Part shown: piece after piece, positions 43,942 to 52,305 of the stretch
Numbering within the stretch: position 1 is the stretch's first letter
Layout: each line of letters begins with the position of its first letter
From: Spirilliplanes yamanashiensis
GTDB taxonomy: Bacteria > Actinomycetota > Actinomycetes > Mycobacteriales > Micromonosporaceae
Reading direction: 5' to 3'
Assembly (NCBI RefSeq): GCF_016863475.1
Contig: NZ_BOOY01000025.1
Location: forward strand, 62,001-126,000
Length of the DNA: 64,000 bases
The notes under the pieces: model-generated
Told to the model about the DNA's origin: nothing
Seen by the model: the letters and a program-made list of their open reading frames with translations, nothing else
Database searches by the model: none
Program-made: the position numbers and the translations under genes

Positions 43942-46608
43942 TCATGCCGGCGACACCGGGGAGACGCGGCGGGTCACGGCGGCGTTCGCGCGGACCGGCT
44001 GGCGGCCCGCCGCGATGCGGCCCAGCAGGTGCGCGTACCGGACCTGCCAGCGCGCCGGCACCCCCGGCTCCCGCATCGCGCGGCCCAGCACCCCGGCGGC
44101 CGCCTCGTCGTCGCCGCGGCGGTGCTCGGCCACGGCCACGATCCAGCGCATCTCGGCCCGCAGGTCGGCCGAGTCGGCGCGGGCGGCCACCCATCCCGCC
44201 TCCGCCTGCGGGTCGCCGCCGGTGCGCAGCAGCAGCCGGGCCAGCCGGGCGGCCAGGTCCAGGCGCAGCTCCGCGCCGGTGGCGTCGTCGCGGGTGGCGC
44301 GCCGCAGCAGCGCCACGGCCAGCTCCGGCGCCCGCTCGTGCAGCTCGTCGAGGTGCTCGGCCAGCCACCGCGTCGACCACCCGTCCAGTTCGGACGGTCC
44401 CGCCAGCAGCTGCGCGCCGACCCGCTCCACGGGCGCCGATCCGGCCAGCTGCTCCGCGTACCGCCGGTGCAGCATCTCCCGGATCGCCGTGGGCGTGCCG
44501 TCGTGCAGCACCCGGCGCACCAGCGGGTGCCGGAAACTCAACGTGTCGTCGGGCGAGTCCAGCAGCAGCCCGGCCGCGAGGACCTCGGTCAGCGCGTACA
44601 CCAGGGCGGCGGGCGTCCGCCCGGTCACCGCGGACAGCTCCGCCGCGGTCGTCCCGTCGCCCAGGAACGCCGCCGCCCGCATCACCTCCCGCGCCTCCTC
44701 GGTGAGCGGCTCGAGGTGCGCGGTGGCGGCGGCGGTCAGCTCGGCCGCCACCCCCGGCGCGGCCTGGTCCCCGATCGGCAACATCTCACCGCGTGCGGCG
44801 GCCGCCACGACGGCCCGCACGTGCCGCGGGTTCCCGGCGGCCAGCTCCGCGGCGAGCACCGGCAGCTCCGGCCCGCACCGCGCCCCCGCCACCGAGCGCA
44901 CCAGCTCCGCGGACCGCTGCACGTCCAACGGCCCCACCGCCAGGACCGTCGCCCCGGCCTCACCCAGCACGGTCCGCAATAGGCCCACCCGCGGCCGCGT
45001 CGGCGCCGGCCGCGTCGCCACGACCAGCAGCAACGGCAACGACCCGACGAGCCGGTGCAGGTGATGCCACCCCAGCACGCTGGCGTCGTCCGCCCACTGC
45101 ATGTCGTCGACGGCCAGCACCAGCGGCCCGGCGGCACACAACCGCCGCACCAGCGCCGCCGCCCGCTCCAGCACCGCCCCGACGTCGTCACCGGCCCGGA
45201 ACGTCTCCACCGCGGCCCGCAACTCCGGGTCCGCCCCCTGCTCGGTCTCCAGGCACTCGGCCAGCACGCTCAACGGCACCCGCTGCGCCAGCTCGTCGCC
45301 CAGCCCGCGCCCCACCTGGCACCCGGACCCGGCCGCGTCCCGCAACGCCTGCTCCAGCAGCGCCGTCTTGCCGATCCCGGCCTCGCCCTCCAGCCAGACC
45401 AGCCCACCACGCCCCCCGGCGAGGTCCGCGACGGCGCGGCGCAGCACCGCCAGTTCCGCTTCACGCCCGACCAGCGCCGGCTCGTCGCCCCGCTTGCGCC
45501 GCTGCTGGGGTACGGGCGGCCGCGACTGAGCCCCGGCGATCCGCTCGTACGTCTCCCGCAGCGCCGCCCCCGGCTCCGTCCCGGTCTGCTCCACGAGCGT
45601 GTCGTGCACCCGCCGGTACAGCGCGAGCGCCTCGGCCCGCCGCCCCGTGCGCTCGAACGCCGTCATGAGCAGCGCCGCCATCTGCTCCCGGACGGGATGC
45701 TCGGCGGCCGGCCCGCTCAGGTCGGCGATGACGGTCTCGGGCTCGCCGTCGGCCAGGGCGAGGGCGGCGTGCCGTTCGAGGGTGGCGAGGTGCAGCTCGC
45801 CGAGCCGCAGCCGCTGCGTCTCGGCGAACGGGCCGGGGATCCCGTCGAAGGCGACGGCGGCCGGGCCGCTGTGGCTTGCGCCGTTTCCCACCCTCGCGCT
45901 GCTGTCCACCCTCGCGCTGCTGTCTCGGCTCGCGCTGCTGTCTCGGCTCGCGCTGCTGTCCCGGCTCGCGCTGCTGTCCCGGCTCGCGTCGCCGTCTCGG
46001 CTGGCGTTGCCGTCCGGGTTCGCGTTGCCGTCTCGGCCCGCGTTGCCCTCCCGGCGCGCGCCGTCGTCCAGGGTTGCGTTGGCGGTGGGGTCCGTATTGT
46101 CTTGCGCCGCCGGGCTTCTCTCCGGTGCCGGGCCGATGTCCCCCTGGCCGTTCGCGCGCCGTTCGGGGGTTTGGTCCCACAGGCGCAGGGCTTCCGCGAG
46201 CGCGGCCCGCTCCGCGCGGGCATCACCGGCGGCCCGGTGGCGGCGGGCCGTGTCGCGCAGGACCTCGAAGCGAAGGGCGTCCACGTCGGCGGGGTCGATC
46301 TGGAGCCGGTAGCCGCCGCCACCCGACGCCAGGATGCGGTCGCGGCCGCGCCGGTGTCCCGGTTCGAGGGCTTGGCGCAGGTCCGACACGTATGTGTAGA
46401 CGTTGCCGGCGGCGCTCGCGGGCGCCGCCTCACCCCACACGGCGTTGACGATCTCCTCGCGGGGAACGGTCCAGCCGGCACGCATCGCCAGCACGGCGAA
46501 CAGCGCCCGCCGGTGCGCCGAGCCGAGTTCCAGCTCGGTGTCGCCCCGCCACGCACGGACCCGCCCGAGCAGGCTGACGCGCACGGGTTCCGCGTCCTCT
46601 GCTCGCAT
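43942..46608 (-). CDS. AfsR-like regulator (BTAD plus AAA ATPase) with repeat insertion
   Basis: Predicted 888-residue cytoplasmic regulator. Winged helix about 10-95; BTAD from about 100, interrupted between DALRFEVL...LRLWDQTP and FDGIPGPFAETQRLRLGELHLA by about 95 polar residues. These include ten hexapeptides of the type SRDSSA encoded by an 18-bp minisatellite. The ATPase has Walker A GEAGIGKTALL and Walker B PLVLAVDDMQWAD, followed by a helical C-terminus shorter than in its neighbour. ATG at 46608 is preferred to 46626 because GGAGAGG lies 9 nt upstream. It heads a two-gene operon of related regulators. Confidence 0.86.
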   Translation of the reverse strand: MRAEDAEPVRVSLLGRVRAWRGDTELELGSAHRRALFAVLAMRAGWTVPREEIVNAVWGEAAPASAAGNVYTYVSDLRQALEPGHRRGRDRILASGGGGYRLQIDPADVDALRFEVLRDTARRHRAAGDARAERAALAEALRLWDQTPERRANGQGDIGPAPERSPAAQDNTDPTANATLDDGARREGNAGRDGNANPDGNASRDGDASRDSSASRDSSASRDSSASRDSSARVDSSARVGNGASHSGPAAVAFDGIPGPFAETQRLRLGELHLATLERHAALALADGEPETVIADLSGPAAEHPVREQMAALLMTAFERTGRRAEALALYRRVHDTLVEQTGTEPGAALRETYERIAGAQSRPPVPQQRRKRGDEPALVGREAELAVLRRAVADLAGGRGGLVWLEGEAGIGKTALLEQALRDAAGSGCQVGRGLGDELAQRVPLSVLAECLETEQGADPELRAAVETFRAGDDVGAVLERAAALVRRLCAAGPLVLAVDDMQWADDASVLGWHHLHRLVGSLPLLLVVATRPAPTRPRVGLLRTVLGEAGATVLAVGPLDVQRSAELVRSVAGARCGPELPVLAAELAAGNPRHVRAVVAAAARGEMLPIGDQAAPGVAAELTAAATAHLEPLTEEAREVMRAAAFLGDGTTAAELSAVTGRTPAALVYALTEVLAAGLLLDSPDDTLSFRHPLVRRVLHDGTPTAIREMLHRRYAEQLAGSAPVERVGAQLLAGPSELDGWSTRWLAEHLDELHERAPELAVALLRRATRDDATGAELRLDLAARLARLLLRTGGDPQAEAGWVAARADSADLRAEMRWIVAVAEHRRGDDEAAAGVLGRAMREPGVPARWQVRYAHLLGRIAAGRQPVRANAAVTRRVSPVSPA
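45893..46072. repeat. 18-bp in-frame minisatellite, 10 degenerate copies
   Basis: Ten consecutive 18-bp units (consensus CTCGCGCTGCTGTCTCGG on the plus strand) lie inside the BTAD coding region. Units 2 and 3 are identical, as are 4 and 5; the later copies diverge. They encode Ser-Arg-Asp-Ser-Ser-Ala-like hexapeptides. Confidence 0.9.
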
Positions 46609-46673
46609 CGACCGCTGCCTCTCCATGTCATGGCGTGACCTGCACGGTACGCCGCGCAGTCGGAACTTTAGGT

Positions 46674-46721
46674 CGGTCCGTCAACCGCCCGTCCCGATCA
46701 TCACCGCACACTAACGGACCG
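46674..46721. promoter_or_regulatory. Inverted repeat in the AfsR-like operon/46894 intergenic region
   Basis: CGGTCCGT (46674-46681) and ACGGACCG (46714-46721) form an 8-bp inverted repeat with a 32-nt spacer, in the 285-bp region between the divergent regulator operon and the small gene at 46894. Candidate operator only. Confidence 0.4.
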
Positions 46722-46893
46722 TAAGACTGCGCTTAGGCGCACCAAAGAATCATTTAAGCCTCACGCGAACCGGGATACGGGGGCAGCCCACGCGCGCGTG
46801 GGGGCACCCCTGCGGGCGCGCCCTTGGTGGCGCACCACGGGCCGGGTTGACTCAGCTCTGACGGCCGCCGGGACCGGGGAGCGAGGTGCGCGC

Positions 46894-47187
46894 ATGTACG
46901 CCGGGGACCTCTTCCTCGCCCTTGCCGACCAGGGGCGTCTCGTGCTGGACGCCGACGAGGCGGAGGAGATCATCGCGGGTCTGGAACGCACCCTCGAGGC
47001 CCTCGCCGCCCGGGTCCGCCTGCTCGACGCCTGGCGCAGCGGCCTGGCCGACGCGTACGGCATGCCGCAGCCCGTCATCGACGCCGTCTTCGCCGAGCAG
47101 CTCGCGCCCGGCCGCACGGACGAGGCGATCCGCGAACTGCCCAAGTACGTCGAGGCTCTGCGCCGCGCCACCCGCCGCCCTGCATAG
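46894..47187 (+). CDS. Hypothetical small helical protein
   Basis: Predicted 97-residue cytoplasmic protein, almost entirely helical (GDLFLALADQGRLVLDADEAEEII, LERTLEALAARVRLLDAWRSGL) with leucine heptads suggesting a coiled-coil dimer. The start at 46894 has GCGAGG 7 nt upstream; the longer frame from 46798 reads like non-coding DNA. Family not recognised. Divergent from the AfsR-like pair and followed by a degenerate response regulator gene. Confidence 0.65.
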   Translation: MYAGDLFLALADQGRLVLDADEAEEIIAGLERTLEALAARVRLLDAWRSGLADAYGMPQPVIDAVFAEQLAPGRTDEAIRELPKYVEALRRATRRPA

Positions 47188-47297
47188 CAGGTCAGGCCGC
47201 CTCCCGTTGCCCCGTCTTCACGGCATGGAGACTTCGTGAAGTCGCAATTTAAAGACTCTTGCGAGTACGGCGAATGGCTCGTCCTCGGAGGTGGCTG

Positions 47298-47921
47298 GTG
47301 GAGAAGGTACGGGTAGCCCTGCACGCGACGGACCCGCTGAGTCTGGCGGGCCTGAGCCGCGCGCTGGACTCGCGTCCCGACGTGACGCTGTTGGACGCGG
47401 AGAACCGCGCCGACGCCCAGGTCACGGTCATCGCGGCCGATCGGCTCACGTCGGAGGTCGTCGGCGGCCTGCGTCGCGCCGCCAGCGAGGCCGGCCGCCC
47501 CGTCGTCCTCGTCGTCCGCGAGATCACCGAGGCGGAGCTGCTGACGGCCGTCGAGTGCCGGGTGGTGGCCGTGCTGCCCCGCGCGAGCGCCACGGCCGAG
47601 CGGCTGGCCCACAGCGTGCACGCGGCGGCTTCCGGCGGCGGCGTCATGCCCCCGCACCTGGTCGGCGAGCTGCTCAAGCACGTCGAGCGCCTCCAGCGTG
47701 AGGTCCTCACCCCGCACGGCCTCAACTCGGCCGGGCTGAACCCGCGCGAGATCGACGTCCTGCGCCTCATGGCCGAGGGCCTGGACACGGCCGAGATCGC
47801 CGGCAAGCTCTGCTACTCGGAGCGCACCGTCAAGAACGTCATCTACGGCGTGACCCACCGGCTCAAGCTGCGTAACCGATCGCACGCGGTCGCGTACGCC
47901 CTGCGAGCCGGCATGATCTGA
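47298..47921 (+). CDS. LuxR/NarL-type regulator with degenerate receiver domain
   Basis: Predicted 207 residues. The C-terminal LuxR helix-turn-helix is intact (LNPREIDVLRLMAEGLDTAEIAGKLCYSERTVKNVIYGVTHRL, about 142-184). The N-terminal about 120 residues have receiver-like length and pattern, but the phosphoacceptor region reads VTVIAADRL, with none of the usual VxxxDxxMP context, and the switch lysine is absent. Control is therefore probably by a ligand or partner instead of phosphorylation. GTG at 47298 is set by GGAGG 6 nt upstream. GACTTC-GT-GAAGTC at 47230-47243 may be an operator. Confidence 0.84.
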   Translation: MEKVRVALHATDPLSLAGLSRALDSRPDVTLLDAENRADAQVTVIAADRLTSEVVGGLRRAASEAGRPVVLVVREITEAELLTAVECRVVAVLPRASATAERLAHSVHAAASGGGVMPPHLVGELLKHVERLQREVLTPHGLNSAGLNPREIDVLRLMAEGLDTAEIAGKLCYSERTVKNVIYGVTHRLKLRNRSHAVAYALRAGMI

Positions 47922-47971
47922 CACCGCGCCGGACGGGCGCGCCACCGGGGGGCGGCGCGCTTGCCGAGGGA

Positions 47972-48004
47972 TGACGGGCTGGTCCGATACGGGCCGGCCC
48001 GTCA
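47972..48004. terminator. Bidirectional hairpin between convergent genes
   Basis: Bases 47972-47986 pair with 47990-48004 (15 bp including two G-U pairs) around a 3-nt loop, between the LuxR gene and the convergent frameshifted gene. Confidence 0.65.
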
Positions 48005-48025
48005 CCTTCTGCGCCGGAGCCATCG

Positions 48026-48422
48026 TCAGCTCACCGCGGTCTTCTGGTGACCGGAGCCCAGGATCGTGACCGTCGAACCCCTGCCCCCGGCCGGGACGTG
48101 CACCCACCACAGCGCCGTCACCGTGACGGCCACGGCGCCCTTCACGGGAGTGCCCAGCCCGCGCAGCCCGGGTGCGAGAACGGCCGTGCCGCCCGGCACC
48201 GCAAGGGTGAACGTCGTCGCCGTCGAGTGGCCACGAGCGCCCCGCCGCCCGCAGCGCCCGGATCGGCCACGGCCCCACCACGGTCGAGCGCCGCACCGCC
48301 GGCGCCGTGCGGGTGGCTGAGCCCAGCGTGAAGCGCACCTCCGACCGGATCGTCTCGGCCAGCCGGAGCATCTCCGTCATGTGCGCGCTCGGCTCGAACA
48401 GCGCGGCGTCACTGCTGCGCAT
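48026..48422 (-). pseudogene. Frameshifted hypothetical gene
   Basis: From ATG at 48422, preceded by a GGGAGGG-type site, the frame reads MRSSDAALFEPSAHMTEMLR and VRFTLGS up to ALRAAG. The continuation with coding-like composition is in the next frame: STATTFTLAVPGGTAVLAPG, then GAVAVTVTALWWVHVPAGG, to the TGA at 48026. The span of 397 bp is one base more than a multiple of three, and removing one G from the GGGG run near 48250 would join both parts into one protein of about 131 residues. Family not recognised. Mutation and sequencing error are both possible. Confidence 0.6.
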
Positions 48423-48490
48423 CCGTCCCGTCCCTCCCCGTCGAGTCGATCCGGCGGCGACGTTACCGCCGCGCGTAACGGCTGTGGGAG

Positions 48491-48529
48491 CCCTGTGGAT
48501 AACCGGTTTGTCCGTCCTTATCCACAGGG
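48491..48529. promoter_or_regulatory. Pair of perfect inverted DnaA boxes
   Basis: TGTGGATAA (48494-48502) and TTATCCACA (48518-48526) are both exact matches to the classical DnaA box, facing each other. They are extended to a perfect 12-bp inverted repeat (48491-48502 with 48518-48529) with a 15-nt spacer. The site lies in the 197-bp region between the frameshifted gene and the metallopeptidase gene. Confidence 0.8.
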
Positions 48530-48619
48530 GACGTTGCGGGCGTCGAAGCCGTGATTGGATGGCCGTCGCACCGCGGCCGGGGACCGGTTCGCGGGCCTCC
48601 ACCTGCAGAAAGGCCGGTA

Positions 48620-50215
48620 ATGGCGCAGCCGCACGATCCCTGGTCGCCGCACCCGGGGGCCGCCCGCCCCCAGGCGCCGGCGCCCGGCGCGGCAGCCCCA
48701 GCGGACCCGCGCCGGACCCAGCCGGCACAAGGCCGTCCCGGCCCGACCCCTCCCGCCGGGCCGGCGTGGCCACCGCCGCCCCCGGGCAGCCCGTACGCCT
48801 TCCCCGGCGCGGCCGGGCCGCATCCCTACCTCCCGTCCGGCCCGCGCCCGCAGCGGTCGTCGCGCGGCCTGTGGATCGGGCTCGGCGCCGGGGCACTCGT
48901 CCTCGTCGTGCTGGTCGGCGCCGTCCTCGGGGTCGTGCTCGGCGCGCGGTCCGAGCCGGTCGCGTCGCCGTCCGCGGCCCCCGTGTCCGCCGCCCCCGGC
49001 GCGGTGCAGATCAGCCGCGCCGACCTGGAGCGCATCACCACCACACGTCAGGCCGCGCTGCAACGGCGCGACCTCAAAGGATTCCTCGCCCCGCTCGACC
49101 AGGGCAACCGCGCACTGATCGACGGGCAGACGCGGCTGTTCCACAACCTGCAGAAGGTGACGTTCACGGAGCAGCGGTTCGGGTTCGTCGACCAGGCCGG
49201 CCGGTCCATCGACCGGTTCGGGCGCGGCGTGACGGTCCACCTCGACGTGGCGTTCGTGCATCAGATCAAGGACTTCGACAACCGGCCGGTGGCCGAGTGG
49301 TACCGGTGGACCATCACCAAGAAGGACGCCGCCGCCCCGGCCGTCATCACGGACGTGTCCGGCGCGCCCGGCGGCTCCCTCGCCGACTCGAAGACCTACT
49401 ACTACCCGGCGCCCTGGGACAAGTACGACGACATGCGGGTCACCCGCACCCCGCACGTCCTCCTGCTCACCGACCGCGCGATGGAGGCCAAGGCCCGCCG
49501 GTACGCGAACGTCGCCGAGAAGGCGGCCACCGACGTGCTCGGCGCGTGGCGTCGCGGCGGCCAGGACGGCCCGGTGCTGCAACGGTTCGTGGCGTCGCTG
49601 GTGCCGAACAAGAAGGAACTCGGCTCGCTGTACCAGATCGCCACCGACAAGGTCACCGAGGCGGGGCACTCGATGCCGATGGTCGCGTACGACGGCAAGG
49701 GCGGCGAGGTGTCCGGCGGGGCGCGGGTCGTCATGGACACCAGCAGCGGCTTCTTCGCCGACGACGCGGGCGCCGGCGAGATCCTCCGGCACGAGTTCAC
49801 GCACGCGATGCTCGAGGGCATAAACCGGCACGACAACGACGACGCCGCCATCTGGGGCCAGGAGCCGTGGATCACCGAGGGCATCGCCGAGTACGTCGCC
49901 AACCGCGACCACGGCGGCCCCGCCAACCGCGACGGCGGGGCACGGTCAGCCCTGCGCGCGGGGGAGTTCCCGGCCCGCATGCCGAACGCACTCGCCTTCG
50001 GCGGCGACGCGCGCGTCACGAACCTGCACTACTACATAGCGCACCAGGCCATCCGGCACATCGTCGCCCGGTACGGCGAACTGAAGATGTTCGCCTTCGT
50101 GGCCGCCTACTACGGCGGCGCCTCGGTCGCCGACGCCGCCCGCACGACGCTGGGCGCGGACGCCGACGCGTTACGGCGCGCCGCCCTCGCCTACGCCAAA
50201 TCCGAACTGACCTGA
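48620..50215 (+). CDS. Membrane-anchored gluzincin metallopeptidase with Pro-rich cytoplasmic tail
   Basis: Predicted 531 residues. A proline/alanine/glycine-rich tail (1-82) is followed by one membrane helix (LWIGLGAGALVLVVLVGAVLGVVLG, about 84-108) and a large extracytoplasmic region. The middle (about 130-260) resembles a SnoaL/NTF2-like fold. The peptidase part has HEFTH (His391-Glu392, His395) and a downstream glutamate in ITEGIAEYV (Glu420), the gluzincin zinc set. ATG at 48620 is set by AGAAAGG. Substrate unknown. The next gene, 11 bp away, has the same tail-helix-ectodomain plan, so the two may form one membrane complex. Confidence 0.82.
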   Translation: MAQPHDPWSPHPGAARPQAPAPGAAAPADPRRTQPAQGRPGPTPPAGPAWPPPPPGSPYAFPGAAGPHPYLPSGPRPQRSSRGLWIGLGAGALVLVVLVGAVLGVVLGARSEPVASPSAAPVSAAPGAVQISRADLERITTTRQAALQRRDLKGFLAPLDQGNRALIDGQTRLFHNLQKVTFTEQRFGFVDQAGRSIDRFGRGVTVHLDVAFVHQIKDFDNRPVAEWYRWTITKKDAAAPAVITDVSGAPGGSLADSKTYYYPAPWDKYDDMRVTRTPHVLLLTDRAMEAKARRYANVAEKAATDVLGAWRRGGQDGPVLQRFVASLVPNKKELGSLYQIATDKVTEAGHSMPMVAYDGKGGEVSGGARVVMDTSSGFFADDAGAGEILRHEFTHAMLEGINRHDNDDAAIWGQEPWITEGIAEYVANRDHGGPANRDGGARSALRAGEFPARMPNALAFGGDARVTNLHYYIAHQAIRHIVARYGELKMFAFVAAYYGGASVADAARTTLGADADALRRAALAYAKSELT

Positions 50216-50226
50216 GGACACACCCC

Positions 50227-52305
50227 ATGCACCCGCCCCAGCCCACCCCGGACGACGCCCAATGGCAGCGGCCGGAATCCGGCCCGCCGACCGCACGTCC
50301 AGATGGGACAGTGGCCGCTCAGCCGTCGCCCGGCCCGGTGGTGCCGCCGGCTCGATCGACGCCGGGTCAGGGAGTGCCGGGCCAGGGAGCGTCGGGCCAA
50401 GGGGCGACTCCGAGGCCGTCCGTTCCGCCCGCCTCCGGGCCGTGGGGCCCATCGGTGCCGCCGGGGCAGGGGTACGGCGCGTCAGCCACCGACCACACAG
50501 GACAGCGGTCGGCCCCGCCCATCGAAGACCCTCCGGGCTCGTCGCAGCCGGGGACCTGGGCGTCGCCGGGCCCCGCGGCGACCGGCCAAGCTGAGCCGGG
50601 GAGCTGGTCGGTGCCGGGCCCTGCGACGGCCGGCCAAGCTGAGCCGGGGACCCCGGCGCCACCGGGCCCCGCGACGACCGGTCACGGTGAGCCAGGGAAC
50701 TGGCCCGCGTCGGGTCCCGCGATCCCGCCGCAGCCGGGGCCTTGGCTGCCGGGCAGCGTCGGCTCGGGCCCACAGCACCCAGGAGGCTGGGCGCCACCGG
50801 GTGCGTCGGCCTTGGGCCAGCCAGGCGCCCCGGCCCTGGGCCAGCCCGGCGCCTGGGGCCCGCCGGGTCCGCAGACTCAGAGCCAGCCGGGGGCCTGGGG
50901 GCCGCCGGGCTCGGCCGTCCCGGGCCAGCCGCACAACAGCCCCTGGCCGCCCCCGCCAGGCCACCCCGCGCAGGGATATCCGGGCCAGCCGGGCTACCCG
51001 CCGCCGCCGCGGCCGTCGGGCAACGGCAAGCGGATCGCGGTGATCGTCGCCGTGGTCGTGCTGGTGCTGGCGATGGCCGGCTTCGGGACGGCCGTGACGG
51101 TGGCGCGGCTGATCGGCGACGCCGGGAACGAGGCCGGCTCGTCGGGGGCCATGACCACGGCGTGGACACTGCCGTACCCGGGGGAGCGCAACGCGCGCGA
51201 CGAGGACAGCCAGCGTCTGTTCGCGAGCTGGGTGACCGCGGACCTGCTGGTGCGGGTGGAGGCGGACGGCGTCCTCGCGTACCGGCTGAGCGACGGGTCG
51301 CAGGCGTGGGGGGTGCCGCTGCCGGAGGGCATGTCGACGTGTTCGGCGAGCCCGGAGGCTGACGGTTCGTTCGGGGCGATCTCGTACGGCACCGACACGC
51401 TGTGCGACCGGGTGGCCGGCGTGGACCTGGGCACGGGGAAGCTGTCGTTCCAGCAGCAACTGCCGATCGCGAAGCGGGACGTGCCCGGCACCATGCGGCG
51501 CGGGCTGCTCGTGGCGGTCGGCGGCGGGACGGTGGTGGTGAACGCGGCGACGGACCTGCTGGCGTTCCGGGCCCAGGACGGCACGAAGCTGTGGGAGCGG
51601 CGCACCCACCAGTACTGCCAGGTCGCGAGCCTCGCGGTGTCGGCGACGGCGGTCGTGGCCGGGGTGGGGTGCTCGCCGTACCGGGTGGTGTCGCTGCAGC
51701 TGGCGTCCGGGCGGCCGATGTGGCAGAAGGACCTGCAGGGGCGCGAGATGGTGCGGCACGTGGTGTCGGCGACGCCGGCGGTCGTGCTGGTGTCGTCGAT
51801 CAGCGACCAGCTGGTCCGGGCGTACTCGGACAAGGGGGCGGTGACCGCGGAGATCCCGGCGAAGGACGGCCAGGTGTCGCTGTCGACGCTGCCGACGGGC
51901 AACGCGATCCGGCACGGCATCGAGCGGTACGCGATGTTCGCGGACGCGTCGACGGTGTACGCGGCGACGGACGAGTCACGGGCGGGCGGCGGCGAGGGGC
52001 AGGTCGCGGCGTTCGACGTGGCGACGGGCAAGCGGCGCTGGTTGTCGTCGGGGCACCGGGGGGCGATCTCGCTGATCCGCGCCGACGAGCAGGGGCTGCT
52101 CGGGCTGGAACGCGGTGGCTTCGACGGGCCGTCGTGGCTGGTGCGGCTGGACGCCGCCACGGGGCAGCGGACGGTGGTGCGCGACGCGTCCCTCGGGTTC
52201 GTCGACTTCCCGCTGTTCGGCGACTTCGAGGAGCGCGACGGCACGCTGCTGGTGATGCCGCAGACGAACGACGGGAAGGCGCCGGCGGTCAGGGCGCTGC
52301 GGTGA
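50227..52305 (+). CDS. Membrane-anchored PQQ-like beta-propeller protein with Pro-rich repeats
   Basis: Predicted 692 residues. The first about 260 are Pro/Gly/Ala/Ser/Gln-rich, including at least three 16-residue repeats from a 48-bp DNA repeat. A basic stop precedes one membrane helix (IAVIVAVVVLVLAMAGFGTAVTVARL, about 265-290). The ectodomain (about 300-692) carries PQQ/WD-like blades such as VLAYRLSDGSQAWGVPLP, LLAFRAQDGTKLWERRTH, VSLQLASGRPMWQKDL and AAFDVATGKRRWLSSGH. Cofactor binding is not evident, so a protein-interaction or sensing role is more likely. It follows the metallopeptidase gene by 11 bp. Confidence 0.8.
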   Translation: MHPPQPTPDDAQWQRPESGPPTARPDGTVAAQPSPGPVVPPARSTPGQGVPGQGASGQGATPRPSVPPASGPWGPSVPPGQGYGASATDHTGQRSAPPIEDPPGSSQPGTWASPGPAATGQAEPGSWSVPGPATAGQAEPGTPAPPGPATTGHGEPGNWPASGPAIPPQPGPWLPGSVGSGPQHPGGWAPPGASALGQPGAPALGQPGAWGPPGPQTQSQPGAWGPPGSAVPGQPHNSPWPPPPGHPAQGYPGQPGYPPPPRPSGNGKRIAVIVAVVVLVLAMAGFGTAVTVARLIGDAGNEAGSSGAMTTAWTLPYPGERNARDEDSQRLFASWVTADLLVRVEADGVLAYRLSDGSQAWGVPLPEGMSTCSASPEADGSFGAISYGTDTLCDRVAGVDLGTGKLSFQQQLPIAKRDVPGTMRRGLLVAVGGGTVVVNAATDLLAFRAQDGTKLWERRTHQYCQVASLAVSATAVVAGVGCSPYRVVSLQLASGRPMWQKDLQGREMVRHVVSATPAVVLVSSISDQLVRAYSDKGAVTAEIPAKDGQVSLSTLPTGNAIRHGIERYAMFADASTVYAATDESRAGGGEGQVAAFDVATGKRRWLSSGHRGAISLIRADEQGLLGLERGGFDGPSWLVRLDAATGQRTVVRDASLGFVDFPLFGDFEERDGTLLVMPQTNDGKAPAVRALR
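50551..50703 (+). repeat. 48-bp in-frame tandem repeat
   Basis: Units at 50551-50598, 50599-50646 and 50647-50694, plus the start of a fourth, encode 16-residue repeats beginning Gly-Thr/Ser/Asn and containing PGPA and GQAEP motifs. Confidence 0.75.

Noticed and set aside
28209-46608. Secondary-metabolite gene cluster suggested by three AfsR-like regulators
   Set aside because: No polyketide, peptide, terpene or RiPP synthesis genes are seen between or beside them.
48491-48529. Chromosomal origin of replication
   Set aside because: Only two DnaA boxes, no AT-rich unwinding region and no dnaA, dnaN or gyrB nearby.
48307-50226. Upstream part of the very long open frame leading into the beta-propeller gene
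   Set aside because: It overlaps the metallopeptidase gene in another frame and has no family features; the true start is ATG 50227.
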